From NCBI RefSeq assembly GCF_001292625.1, contig NZ_LAJH01000011.1, positions 1 to 64,000 of the forward strand: a stretch of 64,000 bases of DNA, given 5' to 3'. This stretch comes from Shimia sp. SK013. GTDB lineage: Bacteria > Pseudomonadota > Alphaproteobacteria > Rhodobacterales > Rhodobacteraceae. Of the stretch, positions 1-8,520 are shown in pieces (position 1 is the stretch's first letter; every line of letters starts with the position of its first letter). Position numbers and translations under genes: made by a program. The notes under the pieces were generated by a model. It saw nothing but the letters and a program-made list of their open reading frames with translations. It made no database searches and was not told where the DNA came from.

Positions 1-34
1 CCATACGGGCCGCGCTTTTGTTTTTGGTGCTGGC

Positions 35-490
35 CTATAGCGGCGGGCCGACAAATTCCTGACCGTTGTCCTGTGCAATTTGTGCCATCACGTCTTGGGT
101 GATTGCGCCGGTTTGCGCGGCGGCATGAAAGGCGCGGAACATGGTTTCCATTTTCAATGCGGGGGTGAAGACATACCGCAGGCGGCCTTTGGTCGCGCCG
201 ACATTTTTAAACGCATGCACCGTGCCGCGCGGGATAAAGGCGACGTCGCCGGGGGACATTTCGTGCAATACCCCGTCGATTTCGACAACAAAGTCACCTT
301 CGAGGAAAAAGAAGGTTTCGTCCTGATCGTGATGAATGTGGCGACCGGGACCGATGCCGGGATGCACGATGTCCTCAAAGATCTCCTGTGCACCGCCAGT
401 GTCGTCCCCGGTCAGCAAAATACGCAAGGTAATCGCGCCGGGAAAATCCAGTGTTTCGGCGGTGGCGTAAGCGGTGTGAGTGGTGGGCAT
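35..490 (-). CDS. Single-domain cupin protein
   Basis: This is a 151-residue small cupin. Residues about 40-110 carry the two cupin motifs: a HIHHDQDETFFFLEG-like motif 1 with the metal-type His residues and Glu, and a GDVAFIPRGTVHAF-like motif 2 with the last His. These residues suggest a bound metal ion. The start is well supported by AAGGAGA six bases upstream of the ATG. It stands alone on the minus strand, with DUF1489 next on the same strand after about 90 bp. Small cupins include dioxygenases, isomerases and ligand sensors, and nothing here fixes the substrate. The family call is firm; the function is unknown. Confidence 0.85.
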   Translation of the reverse strand: MPTTHTAYATAETLDFPGAITLRILLTGDDTGGAQEIFEDIVHPGIGPGRHIHHDQDETFFFLEGDFVVEIDGVLHEMSPGDVAFIPRGTVHAFKNVGATKGRLRYVFTPALKMETMFRAFHAAAQTGAITQDVMAQIAQDNGQEFVGPPL

Positions 491-580
491 GGCGTGTCTC
501 CTTGTGTTGGAGACACGATGACAGATGTGTGAATTTGCATAAATACCGCCATCGATAGAGGTATCTGTGCAAATTTGCGG

Positions 581-1012
581 CTATAGCACGCCGATGTCCG
601 CCAGTGCGCGGTTGAGGTCGTCGGGCAGGGTGTCGTCGTTGGCGCGCGACTTCGGAAGATCTGCGGGGGCGTCCTCAGGTTTGAGATACCGCCAGCCTTG
701 GAAGGCACGTTTGGTGGCGTTGGCAGTGCGGCGAATTTCCGGGTCCAGCACAATTGCACAGCGGCGGATGCCGTCGTCGCCTCGCACCTCGTCCAGACGC
801 ATAATCCGTTGGCGGCATTGGATAACCCCTTTGATCACCCAAAAAATGGAGCCGCCCGCCAAAATCTCGACCTCGCGTTTGGGCCACATCCGGGTCACGT
901 GCCGAGGCAGCGAGTCGGGCATTTGGGCGCGCCGCATCTCCTGCCATGCGATCAGGCTGTCGACACTTTCGGTGCCGACGCTGAGTTTTACGAGGTTGAT
1001 TAAATTATCCAC
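581..1012 (-). CDS. DUF1489 family protein
   Basis: The 143-residue product begins VDNLINLVKLSVGTES and matches the conserved alphaproteobacterial DUF1489 family, whose members usually start with a similar INL(I/V)KL segment. The GTG at 1010-1012 is chosen for that reason; an in-frame ATG at 1045 would add 11 residues. The open frame continues upstream to 1717, but that part is antisense to nrdJ and is not believed. Function is unknown. The family is small, soluble and basic, with no signal peptide or membrane segment seen. The start region overlaps a TTATCCACA sequence on the plus strand. The gene is divergent from nrdJ. Confidence 0.75.
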   Translation of the reverse strand: MDNLINLVKLSVGTESVDSLIAWQEMRRAQMPDSLPRHVTRMWPKREVEILAGGSIFWVIKGVIQCRQRIMRLDEVRGDDGIRRCAIVLDPEIRRTANATKRAFQGWRYLKPEDAPADLPKSRANDDTLPDDLNRALADIGVL

Positions 1013-1024
1013 AGGTTGCCCACA
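1005..1024 (+). promoter_or_regulatory. Candidate pair of DnaA boxes upstream of nrdJ
   Basis: The sequence holds TTATCCACA (1005-1013), identical to the consensus DnaA box, followed two bases later by TTGCCCACA (1016-1024), which differs at two positions. The pair lies at the start of the DUF1489 gene and about 180 bp upstream of the nrdJ start. DnaA control of ribonucleotide reductase genes is known from other bacteria, so a role here is plausible but inferred. A single 9-mer can occur by chance; the tandem arrangement is what makes it worth noting. Confidence 0.35.
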
Positions 1025-1201
1025 GATTCGTCCCAAGGTACGCATGATATTGTATGTTATAGGGGGGGCGCCGCAACCTGTTGTGCCATCTTCGTGAAAT
1101 TCTTTGTGCGTTCCCTCGCGTTCACAGTTGTGCCGCGCGTGTGATCCATTATAGATTGGGGCCTCTTCACAATAATGCGCAGAACCTACAGGGAATCCAC
1201 A

Positions 1202-3484
1202 ATGAGTCGTTTCGCCGCCCCCATCGCCGAGCAAATCTGGGACATGAAATATCGTTTCAAAGAGGCGGATGGTGCTCCGATCGATATCACTGTGGAAGAC
1301 AGTTGGCGCAGGATCGCGCGCGATCTGGCGAAGGTTGAAAAAGACCCCAAAGCTTGGGAAGACAAGTTTTACGCCGCGCTGGAAGATTTCAAATATCTGC
1401 CAGCAGGCCGCATCACTGCGGGCGCGGGCACGGCGCGTCAGGTGACACTGTTTAACTGTTTTGTGATGGGCACGGTGCCGGACAGCATGGGCGGCATTTT
1501 CGACATGTTGAAAGAGGCGGCCCTGACGATGCAGCAGGGTGGCGGGATCGGCTATGACTTTTCCACCATTCGCCCGCGTGGTGCGGATGTGATGGGTGTG
1601 GCCGCGGATGCTTCTGGTCCGTTGTCGTTCATGGATGTGTGGGATGCGATGTGCCGGACCATTATGTCTGCCGGTTCGCGTCGTGGCGCGATGATGGCAA
1701 CCATGCGCTGTGACCATCCCGACATTGAAAGCTTTATCACTGCGAAATCAGACCCCGCACGCCTGCGTATGTTCAACATGTCCGTTCTCGTGACGGACGC
1801 ATTTATGGAAGCGGTCAAGGCCGATGGTCCTTGGGAGTTGACCTTTGGCGATCGTGTTTACCACACGGTTGAGGCGCGTGATCTGTGGAACAAGATCATG
1901 CAGGGCACATATGATTACGCGGAACCCGGCGTGATTTTCATCGACCGCATCAACCAGCGCAACAACCTGAGTTATGTCGAAGAGATTGCCGCGACAAACC
2001 CCTGCGGGGAGCAACCTTTGCCGCCATATGGCGCGTGTTTGTTGGGGTCGATCAACCTTGCGCGGTTGGTCAGCAATCCGTTTGAAGCCAATGCAGAGCT
2101 GAACGAAGCAGCGATGTCTGACCTTGTGGCAACGGCCGTGCGGATGATGGACAACGTCGTTGACGCATCAAAATTCCCGCTGGAACAGCAGGCCCAAGAA
2201 GCTCAAGCCAAGCGCCGGATTGGCCTTGGCGTGACGGGTTTGGCGGATGCGTTGCTGATGCTCGGGCTGAAATACGGCTCGGAAGAAGCGGCGCAGCAGA
2301 CTGAGGCCTGGATGAGAGCGATTGCGCGGGCGTCTTATCTGGCGTCGGTGGATTTGGCGAAAGAAAAGGGTGCCTTCCCGCTGTTTGACAAGGATAAGTA
2401 CCTTGCTGGTGGCATGGTGCAGGATCTGGACGAAGATGTGCGCGCGGCGATTGGCGAGCATGGCATTCGCAACGCGTTGCTGACGTCGATTGCGCCAACA
2501 GGCACAATCAGCCTTTATGCAGGCAACGTCAGTTCCGGCATCGAGCCGGTGTTCGCATACGCCTATACGCGCAAGGTGTTGCAGAAAGACGGGTCACGCA
2601 CCGAAGAGGAAGTCGTTGATTACGCTGTGCAAATGTGGCGCGACAAGTTTGGTGACAAGGAGTTACCGGACTATTTTGTGAATGCACAGACGCTTGAACC
2701 TGCCGCGCACGTGCGCATGCAGGCGGCGGCGCAGAAATGGATCGACAGCTCGATCTCCAAGACCATCAACTGCCCCGAAGACATCGGTTTTGAAGAGTTC
2801 AAAAACGTCTACATGCAGGCGTGGGACACCGGCTGTAAGGGCTGCACCACCTATCGCCCCAATGACGTGACTGGTTCGGTTCTGACCGTTTCTGAAAGCT
2901 CCGAGGACGCGCCGGGTGAAAAGCCCGCGGATCACGTCGCAGACGGCGGTGAAGTGATTTATATGTCTGACCCGCTTGAGCGTCCGCAAAGCCTTGAGGG
3001 CGCGACCTACAAGCTGAAATGGCCTGATAGTGAGCACGCGATTTACTTGACGGTGAATGATGTGATCATCAACGGTCATCGTCGGCCGTTTGAAGTCTTT
3101 ATAAACTCCAAAAACATGGAGCATTATGCGTGGACACTGGCGTTGACACGGATGATTTCGGCGGTGTTCCGTCGCGGTGGGGATGTGTCCTTCGTGGTTG
3201 AGGAGCTGAAGGCGGTGTTTGATCCGCGCGGTGGCGCTTGGATGGAAGGCAAATATATCCCGTCCATTCTGGCCGCGATTGGTGGCGTGTTGGAGCGTCA
3301 CATGATCGCGATTGGCTTCATCGAGGGCGAAGGCATGGGGCTAAAGGCGGACCCGCAATCTGAGGTTATGGCAGTCGGTGAAGCGCCACGCGGCAAGGCG
3401 TGCCCGAGTTGTGGTCAGTTTGAATTGCAGATGGTGGAAGGCTGCATGACGTGCCGCAGTTGTGGCCACAGTAAGTGCGGGTAG
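1202..3484 (+). CDS. nrdJ: Adenosylcobalamin-dependent (class II) ribonucleotide reductase
   Basis: The product of about 760 residues reduces ribonucleotides to deoxyribonucleotides using a radical generated from adenosylcobalamin, so it needs no separate small subunit. The NPCGEQPLPPYGACLLGSINL region holds the Asn-Cys-Glu radical-site motif. The LFNCFVMGTVPDS segment carries the N-terminal redox cysteine, and the C-terminus has a CPSCGQ...CMTCRSCG cysteine cluster typical of NrdJ thiol exchange. The ATG at 1202 (MSRFAAPIAEQIW) is preferred over the one at 1175 because CAGGGA lies at normal spacing and family members start this way. It is monocistronic and divergent from DUF1489. I saw no cobalamin riboswitch or clear NrdR box upstream. 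Confidence 0.95.
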   Translation: MSRFAAPIAEQIWDMKYRFKEADGAPIDITVEDSWRRIARDLAKVEKDPKAWEDKFYAALEDFKYLPAGRITAGAGTARQVTLFNCFVMGTVPDSMGGIFDMLKEAALTMQQGGGIGYDFSTIRPRGADVMGVAADASGPLSFMDVWDAMCRTIMSAGSRRGAMMATMRCDHPDIESFITAKSDPARLRMFNMSVLVTDAFMEAVKADGPWELTFGDRVYHTVEARDLWNKIMQGTYDYAEPGVIFIDRINQRNNLSYVEEIAATNPCGEQPLPPYGACLLGSINLARLVSNPFEANAELNEAAMSDLVATAVRMMDNVVDASKFPLEQQAQEAQAKRRIGLGVTGLADALLMLGLKYGSEEAAQQTEAWMRAIARASYLASVDLAKEKGAFPLFDKDKYLAGGMVQDLDEDVRAAIGEHGIRNALLTSIAPTGTISLYAGNVSSGIEPVFAYAYTRKVLQKDGSRTEEEVVDYAVQMWRDKFGDKELPDYFVNAQTLEPAAHVRMQAAAQKWIDSSISKTINCPEDIGFEEFKNVYMQAWDTGCKGCTTYRPNDVTGSVLTVSESSEDAPGEKPADHVADGGEVIYMSDPLERPQSLEGATYKLKWPDSEHAIYLTVNDVIINGHRRPFEVFINSKNMEHYAWTLALTRMISAVFRRGGDVSFVVEELKAVFDPRGGAWMEGKYIPSILAAIGGVLERHMIAIGFIEGEGMGLKADPQSEVMAVGEAPRGKACPSCGQFELQMVEGCMTCRSCGHSKCG

Positions 3485-4210
3485 ACCAAGCTGCTCTGTT
3501 TGTTTGTGGTCCGACAAGGAAAGTCCATTCTTGCGACAAAAGACGGATTTTTGAGACCCCCTGTAGATTGAGCCTAGGCTAAGAGTGGATGGCGGCACGG
3601 TTGTGTCGCCATTTCCTTTTTGGCGGCCTGCCGTTTTAGGGAAAAATGCATCCGTCGGAACGGGACAGTTGGTGCCAGAGGACCGACGCAATTGTACTCG
3701 CTTCGGACATTGCGCGGTACAAGAATTGGAACTAGCTCAATAACTTGGGGCCAGGTCAACTTTGGCCCACACCGGACCTTGGCCAGATGTCTAACCGCTG
3801 CGTTGCAGCTTCCCCGAAGCGGCCGTTGGCGCATAGGAGCAACATTGTGGATCTGCCAAGGTCAACAGTGGGGGACAATGTTGACTGTTGCGCGGTTCGC
3901 CTTGGATGAACATCGCTCCGGAATGAGCCACGCTTCGTAATCCAGTCAGGCGCCGACACCGGCCCGCGCGCCTTGGGAGGAACATCCCCCCTTAACAATC
4001 ACAGAGAGACCAAAATTCTGCGCGATAGACTCAACGGCGACCGCACGATAGTGTTAACTTCTGATTAATAGAAAGTTGTTTAGCGAAGATCCAACAAGGA
4101 ACCGCATCTCTGGAAGCCCGGCCGCAAGGCCACATGTGGCGCAATCTAGCTCGTTCAACCTCGATTGGTGGGATTGGCCGTAGGCTGTGCCAAGGAAGGG
4201 AGAGACCCAA
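3485..4210. other. Long intergenic stretch without a recognised gene
   Basis: About 725 bp separate nrdJ from the lipase cassette. Short frames exist, for example 3620-3940, but their translations are basic and unrelated to any family I know. The composition has low-information stretches and dyads such as TGGCCCACACC...GGTCAACTTTGGCC near 3750-3790. It reads like the non-coding filler common in Roseobacter genomes. The promoter for the downstream lipase operon is presumably in the last 150 bp, but I could not pick out convincing -35/-10 boxes. Confidence 0.5.
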
Positions 4211-5215
4211 GTGATAGCAGATCCGAACATGGCGCGCAGGATGATAAATGCCTGCGTTTGCGCCTACGAGATCCACCATGACGAAGAGGAGGCCGCCGTC
4301 TCCTCCAATATCCTGCGGCGGGTCGATAATGGCGATGGCTGCGTTTATGACGTTGATGCGGAAATACAAGGTGCGGTTGGCTTTGTAGAAGGCCCCGAGA
4401 CTTATGCACCTGCTTTTATTTGTTCAGGCGAAGACCACATCAATGGGTGTCTCGTTGGGTTGACCGAAGATGGCTATGCGGTTGTATCCGTGCGCGGCAC
4501 CCTTCCACCGGAGCTTGATCATCATAACATTATGGGGTGGGTCAAGGACTGGGTTAATGACGCCCATATGCGCCCGCTGAAATGGATTTTGGGAAAGGCG
4601 CATCTGGGTCACGCAGAACGCGGATTTGCTGAAGCGGCGCAGGAATTGTGGCCTTGGGTCCAAGAGCAACTGGGTTTGATCCTCGATCAGGCTCCAAATG
4701 GTGTGCTTATTACCGGGCACAGCAAAGGCGGCGCGATGACCTATTTGATGGCGTCACTCGTTCACCAAACCTGGCCGGATCTCGAAGGCAAAATCGAAGT
4801 TTACGCCTTTGCTCCGGCCGTATCAGTCGACGAAGCTTTCGCCGAAGGCTATTCGGCTTCTGGCCTTGCCGAAAAGACCTATCGGTTTCAGCACGAAAAC
4901 GATCTCGTACCCTTTTTGCCCAATTGGACAAGAGCCAGCATATGGAAGGCCGTGAGCTTTAAGGGCTTCCTGCACGAGGCCGAATGGCTCGCCCTGACCG
5001 CTTTCGTCGGATCCCGGACCGGTGCCGGATATTGGGCTCCAGGTCATTTAATATATTTCGACAGCAATTTCCGTTACGTGGATGATCCGAACCCGGTTGA
5101 CCGAGCACTGGCAGCTGTCGCCTCGGCCTTGCAGGCAGGGGAGTTCAAAAAAGTTGGCGCTGCCCACAGCGCACGTGACAGTTATTTGCGATGTTTCCCG
5201 CCTGCCGCGGAATAA
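4211..5215 (+). CDS. Class 3 (alpha/beta hydrolase) lipase-like protein
   Basis: The 334-residue protein has the nucleophile elbow GHSKGG inside a VLITGHSKGGAMTYL segment, as in the class 3 lipases, with Ser as nucleophile. A downstream VYAFAPAVS strand and an HENDLVPFLP segment supply the likely acid and the region leading to the catalytic His, with H in the APGHLIYF segment a candidate. There is no signal peptide, so it is probably cytoplasmic. The GTG at 4211 is chosen because AAGGGAG lies seven bases upstream; GTG 4187 has no ribosome-binding site. It is followed by a catalase-like and a DyP-type haem gene on the same strand, which suggests release of acyl chains or other esters for oxidation. 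The specificity is not determined. Confidence 0.8.
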   Translation: MIADPNMARRMINACVCAYEIHHDEEEAAVSSNILRRVDNGDGCVYDVDAEIQGAVGFVEGPETYAPAFICSGEDHINGCLVGLTEDGYAVVSVRGTLPPELDHHNIMGWVKDWVNDAHMRPLKWILGKAHLGHAERGFAEAAQELWPWVQEQLGLILDQAPNGVLITGHSKGGAMTYLMASLVHQTWPDLEGKIEVYAFAPAVSVDEAFAEGYSASGLAEKTYRFQHENDLVPFLPNWTRASIWKAVSFKGFLHEAEWLALTAFVGSRTGAGYWAPGHLIYFDSNFRYVDDPNPVDRALAAVASALQAGEFKKVGAAHSARDSYLRCFPPAAE

Positions 5216-5357
5216 TATTCTTCCGCGCCATTTTTGGTTTTACGCCGTCCGAATTGCTAACCGAGCCGGCCAATTTTTTCGGCTGAACCGAAGGCTGTAA
5301 CTATTATCCGCACACCGTTGTGCTCAGCTTGTCAAATCCTGATTGCAGAGGAATGCC

Positions 5358-6401
5358 ATGGAAGATCCACAACTTGTTGAAGACATCGTTCACGCCTTGG
5401 ATTTGCCTCCCCCTGCGGGCTCCACCAAAAGACGCCCGGTACACACTGTTGGCGTGGGTGTTCAAGGACACTTCGTGCCGTCAGCGGTTGCGTCCGGCTA
5501 CTGTGTCGCCGAGCATTTCCAGACCAGGACAGACGGAAAGGCATTAAAGGTCAATGTCCGATTTTCCAACGGCATGGGGGTCGTGCAAGAGCATGATGGC
5601 TGGTCCGATGTGCGGGGCATGGCCGTGCGTTTTCATCTCGACGACAAACGGTCTACCGACCTTGTGGCGATGACATTGCCAGTGTTCTTTGCCCCCTCGC
5701 CCAAAACATTCCTCGAATTTGCATTGCACGCCCGGCCAGCGCCGTGCAGGCGCCTGACACCCTGGGAGAAAATCAAGCAGTATCTAAAACTGCAATTGCC
5801 GATGCCCGACCCCTATCCGGATCAAGACGAGCGACCGAATGAAGGCGCGACCAGCTATGCCGACGCTCACATTTGGGCCCAACCTGCGGTTCTGGACGCA
5901 TCAGTGATCGGCGCGCCGGTGAGCTACGTGCGCACGGCGTATCATGCCGTGCATACATTTGTCGTTACGGGCAGCAACAAGGAAAAGCGCTACGTTCGCT
6001 TCACTTGGGCTCCGGTTGCGGGTGTCCTGAACAAAGATCCCACCAAACCCCCAGAAAATGAATATTTGCAGAGTGAACTAAAAACCCGGCTTGAGAATGG
6101 CACGGCACGTTTTTCTTTGATGATGCAAGTCGGCGAAACCGGGGATGATTTCAACGATTCCACACGCCAATGGCCGCCTCATCGCAAAAGGATCATGATG
6201 GGCACGCTAACGCTTGAGAGCATGCCTGAAGATCAACAGACATATAATGAAAAACTGAGCTTCAACCCTTGCCACCTCATTGATGGGATTGAGCCGTCAG
6301 GCGATCCTGTGCTGCACATTCGCAAGGACGTCTACGAATATTCAAGCAACAGACGCGGCGGTAATCCGTGTCCATTCAGCGGCCAGGGAGGTACGTCATG
6401 A
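5358..6401 (+). CDS. Catalase-related haem protein (SrpA-like/minicatalase type)
   Basis: The 347-residue protein has the catalase fold signature: VHTVGVGVQGHF with a candidate distal His29, VRFSNGMGV, and DVRGMAVRF, which corresponds to the catalase PRGFAVKF motif. Near the C-terminus the RKDVY motif fits the Arg-x3-Tyr proximal haem ligand, Tyr326. It is much shorter than clade 1-3 catalases (about 480 or more residues) and resembles catalase-related peroxidases and allene-oxide-synthase-like proteins. The segment that reads GNNTPVFF in true catalases reads AMTLPVFF here, so the usual distal Asn seems to be missing. AGAGGAA precedes ATG 5358. The stop overlaps the next start by ATGA, implying coupled translation. 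Confidence 0.85.
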   Translation: MEDPQLVEDIVHALDLPPPAGSTKRRPVHTVGVGVQGHFVPSAVASGYCVAEHFQTRTDGKALKVNVRFSNGMGVVQEHDGWSDVRGMAVRFHLDDKRSTDLVAMTLPVFFAPSPKTFLEFALHARPAPCRRLTPWEKIKQYLKLQLPMPDPYPDQDERPNEGATSYADAHIWAQPAVLDASVIGAPVSYVRTAYHAVHTFVVTGSNKEKRYVRFTWAPVAGVLNKDPTKPPENEYLQSELKTRLENGTARFSLMMQVGETGDDFNDSTRQWPPHRKRIMMGTLTLESMPEDQQTYNEKLSFNPCHLIDGIEPSGDPVLHIRKDVYEYSSNRRGGNPCPFSGQGGTS

Positions 6402-7114
6402 GCGACCAAGGTGGATGGCTGAACAGCTATATCAACAGCCTGCCGGAGCGGGGATGGTTCCAATTCCTGTCCAAGTACGTTGTTGTGCCCTATTGGGTGT
6501 GGCGAAGCGGCAAAAAGAAGCTTCCGGGTGGACCCCGTGAAACGATGCAACCAAGCGACAGTTCACAACGCATGATGAACCTGCTCATGCCCCTAAAGGA
6601 CAAGTCGCCGATCGGTCGTGCAAAGGCGGTCATGGCGCTGGCCCAGAACGTGGACGAAGTGTTCGCCGGTCTGGATAATGTCGGAACAGTTCATTCCGCG
6701 CGTTTTCTTTTGGTCGAAGATTATATTTGTATGATTTCTGTCTACGACGGAGACTTCAGCAACTATATCCGCGATTTCATTGCGACGATCGGCAGTGTTT
6801 TTGATGCCCTGATGCTTGTCGTCGAAGGCGGCGACAAGGTGTATCCGTGCGAAGAAAATGTCGAAGCGTTCATCGATTGGGTACGCGACCACGACCTGTT
6901 TCAGGCACCTGACTATCCGATCGAATTGTTTGGCCTTCAGGACATGGCAGAAGGTCGAAAACCCAACGACCCTCCACACGCGTTGGAAAGCCTTCCTCGC
7001 GAACTGATCCTGCAGTTACACGCGAACCCGAACATTTCGTTGGGCGGTGGCTATCGAGGGTATCCGGGCTTCTCTGCCGCACAAATTCGCAACAAACTTG
7101 GGGTGGGATGGTAA
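6398..7114 (+). CDS. Uncharacterised protein between catalase-like and DyP genes
   Basis: The protein of about 238 residues starts at ATG 6398, with GGGAGG upstream and a four-base ATGA overlap with the catalase-like gene. I do not recognise a named family. The middle contains GTVHSARFLLVEDYICMISV followed by YDGDFSNYIRDF. This resembles the beta-strand/helix pattern of a ferredoxin-like domain of the DyP and chlorite-dismutase superfamily, so it may be a haem-peroxidase-related or accessory subunit; this is inference. No signal peptide or membrane helix is evident, though residues near VVVPYWVW are hydrophobic. The downstream DyP gene overlaps its stop, so all three are almost certainly co-translated. 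Confidence 0.8.
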   Translation: MSDQGGWLNSYINSLPERGWFQFLSKYVVVPYWVWRSGKKKLPGGPRETMQPSDSSQRMMNLLMPLKDKSPIGRAKAVMALAQNVDEVFAGLDNVGTVHSARFLLVEDYICMISVYDGDFSNYIRDFIATIGSVFDALMLVVEGGDKVYPCEENVEAFIDWVRDHDLFQAPDYPIELFGLQDMAEGRKPNDPPHALESLPRELILQLHANPNISLGGGYRGYPGFSAAQIRNKLGVGW

Positions 7115-8520
7115 TGACCAAATTCAATTCTGAAGAGGTTCAGGGCAATATCCTGCGAGGATATCGCAAGAACAACGTGCGCCACCTCATGCTGGAAGTG
7201 ACTGATCGCGGCAAAGCGCGGCAATTTCTCGCGCAAAGCGCCGATGGAGATCACCCGCAGGATGTGCCACCTATTACTCGGTCTGCGAATTGGGACGATG
7301 CCCCTCAAGTTTGCTTCAATGTCGGAATCACCTTTGAAGGTTTGCGCGCACTCGGCCTGCCTCGCCGGAGCCTTGACACCTTTCCGACGGAGTACAAAGA
7401 AGGCATGGCAAATCGTGCAAACAAGCTAGGGGATGTCGGAGCCAGCGCGCCCGACAAATGGCCAGTCCCCTTTCGTGAACTAGATCGCATTCACCTTGTG
7501 GTTTCGATCTATTCCAATGATACGGGCGACTTTGACAAGGTTGAAGCGCAAGTCGCGAAAGCCTTTGACGTTCTCGGTGTGCGCAACGGGCGCAACCTTC
7601 CCGAAGGAAAGGTATTTTTCGGTTATAAGGACGGTATTTCACAACCGAAGTTCAAGCATATATTTGACCCCGAAAAGGTGGACGTAAACGAACCGAAAGA
7701 CCCTTTGGGAACAGTTCTTTTGGGCTATCCCACCAACCTTGAGGGCGTGGAATTCACTGTCCCGTATCCCAAAGAGGTTTTCTGCAACGGAGCTTTCAAC
7801 GCCTTTCGCATTCTAAAACAGGATTCGGCCGGGTTCGAAGACTATTTGACCAAGGTCGCAGACAAATTGATGACACATCCCGACGTGGACAAGCTTCTCC
7901 CGGAGGGGGCCGAGAAGGACATCTGCGGCGGTATTGGCCGGCGCGATGCGCTGCGCGAAGTTGTGGCCGCACAAATGTGCGGGCGCTGGCGCAATGGCAC
8001 AACCTATGAACTGTCACCTAATTCAGACAATGATGACGGCATTTCTGCTACCAATTTCGACTATACGCGCAACTCGCGCTGTCCGGCAGGAGCACATATG
8101 CGCCGCGCCAATCCACGAGGCGGCCCGATTGTCCAACGGATCGCCAACCATTCACGTCGTCTGGTTCGGCGCGGCATGTCTTATGGTCCGGATTTCGATC
8201 AAGCCCCTCGGACTGTCGAAAATGACAAGGCGGAACGCGGACTTCTCGGCAATTTCATAGGTGCAAATTATGGAGCACAATTTGAGGCTGTTGTTTGCGA
8301 CTGGATCAATTACGGCCTGCAGGACCCGAATATCACAGGAACGAATGACCCGCTTCTGGGGGCAAATGTGACCGAGACAAGCGCTTTTGATCTGACGTTA
8401 AGCGACGGAGGGAGCATCAGGCTGAGCGAGTTTCCGCGATTTGTGGAAACGCGCGGAGGGGCCTATACGTTTTTGCCCAGCCTGCCAGCCGTCCGGTATC
8501 TTTCGAAACTAACCGGTTAG
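7114..8520 (+). CDS. DyP-type haem peroxidase
   Basis: The 468-residue dye-decolourising-type peroxidase has the defining GXXDG motif (GYKDG, about residues 170-174) with the catalytic Asp, the proximal haem His in CPAGAHMRRANPR (about residue 328) and a distal Arg in the RRGMSYG region. It oxidises diverse substrates with hydrogen peroxide. Its length fits the longer DyP classes rather than the short encapsulated ones. No Tat or Sec signal and no encapsulin-type C-terminal extension is visible, so it is probably cytoplasmic. ATG 7114 overlaps the preceding stop (TAATG); ATG 7108 is an alternative. The gene's stop overlaps that of the convergent cyclase gene. Confidence 0.93.
   Translation: MTKFNSEEVQGNILRGYRKNNVRHLMLEVTDRGKARQFLAQSADGDHPQDVPPITRSANWDDAPQVCFNVGITFEGLRALGLPRRSLDTFPTEYKEGMANRANKLGDVGASAPDKWPVPFRELDRIHLVVSIYSNDTGDFDKVEAQVAKAFDVLGVRNGRNLPEGKVFFGYKDGISQPKFKHIFDPEKVDVNEPKDPLGTVLLGYPTNLEGVEFTVPYPKEVFCNGAFNAFRILKQDSAGFEDYLTKVADKLMTHPDVDKLLPEGAEKDICGGIGRRDALREVVAAQMCGRWRNGTTYELSPNSDNDDGISATNFDYTRNSRCPAGAHMRRANPRGGPIVQRIANHSRRLVRRGMSYGPDFDQAPRTVENDKAERGLLGNFIGANYGAQFEAVVCDWINYGLQDPNITGTNDPLLGANVTETSAFDLTLSDGGSIRLSEFPRFVETRGGAYTFLPSLPAVRYLSKLTG

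Noticed and set aside
1013-1201. Cobalamin riboswitch or NrdR boxes before nrdJ
   Set aside because: No conserved B12-box core or clear NrdR palindrome was found in this region.
1013-1717. Upstream extension of the DUF1489 frame
   Set aside because: The additional region is antisense to nrdJ and lacks homology; the family start is at about 1012-1045.
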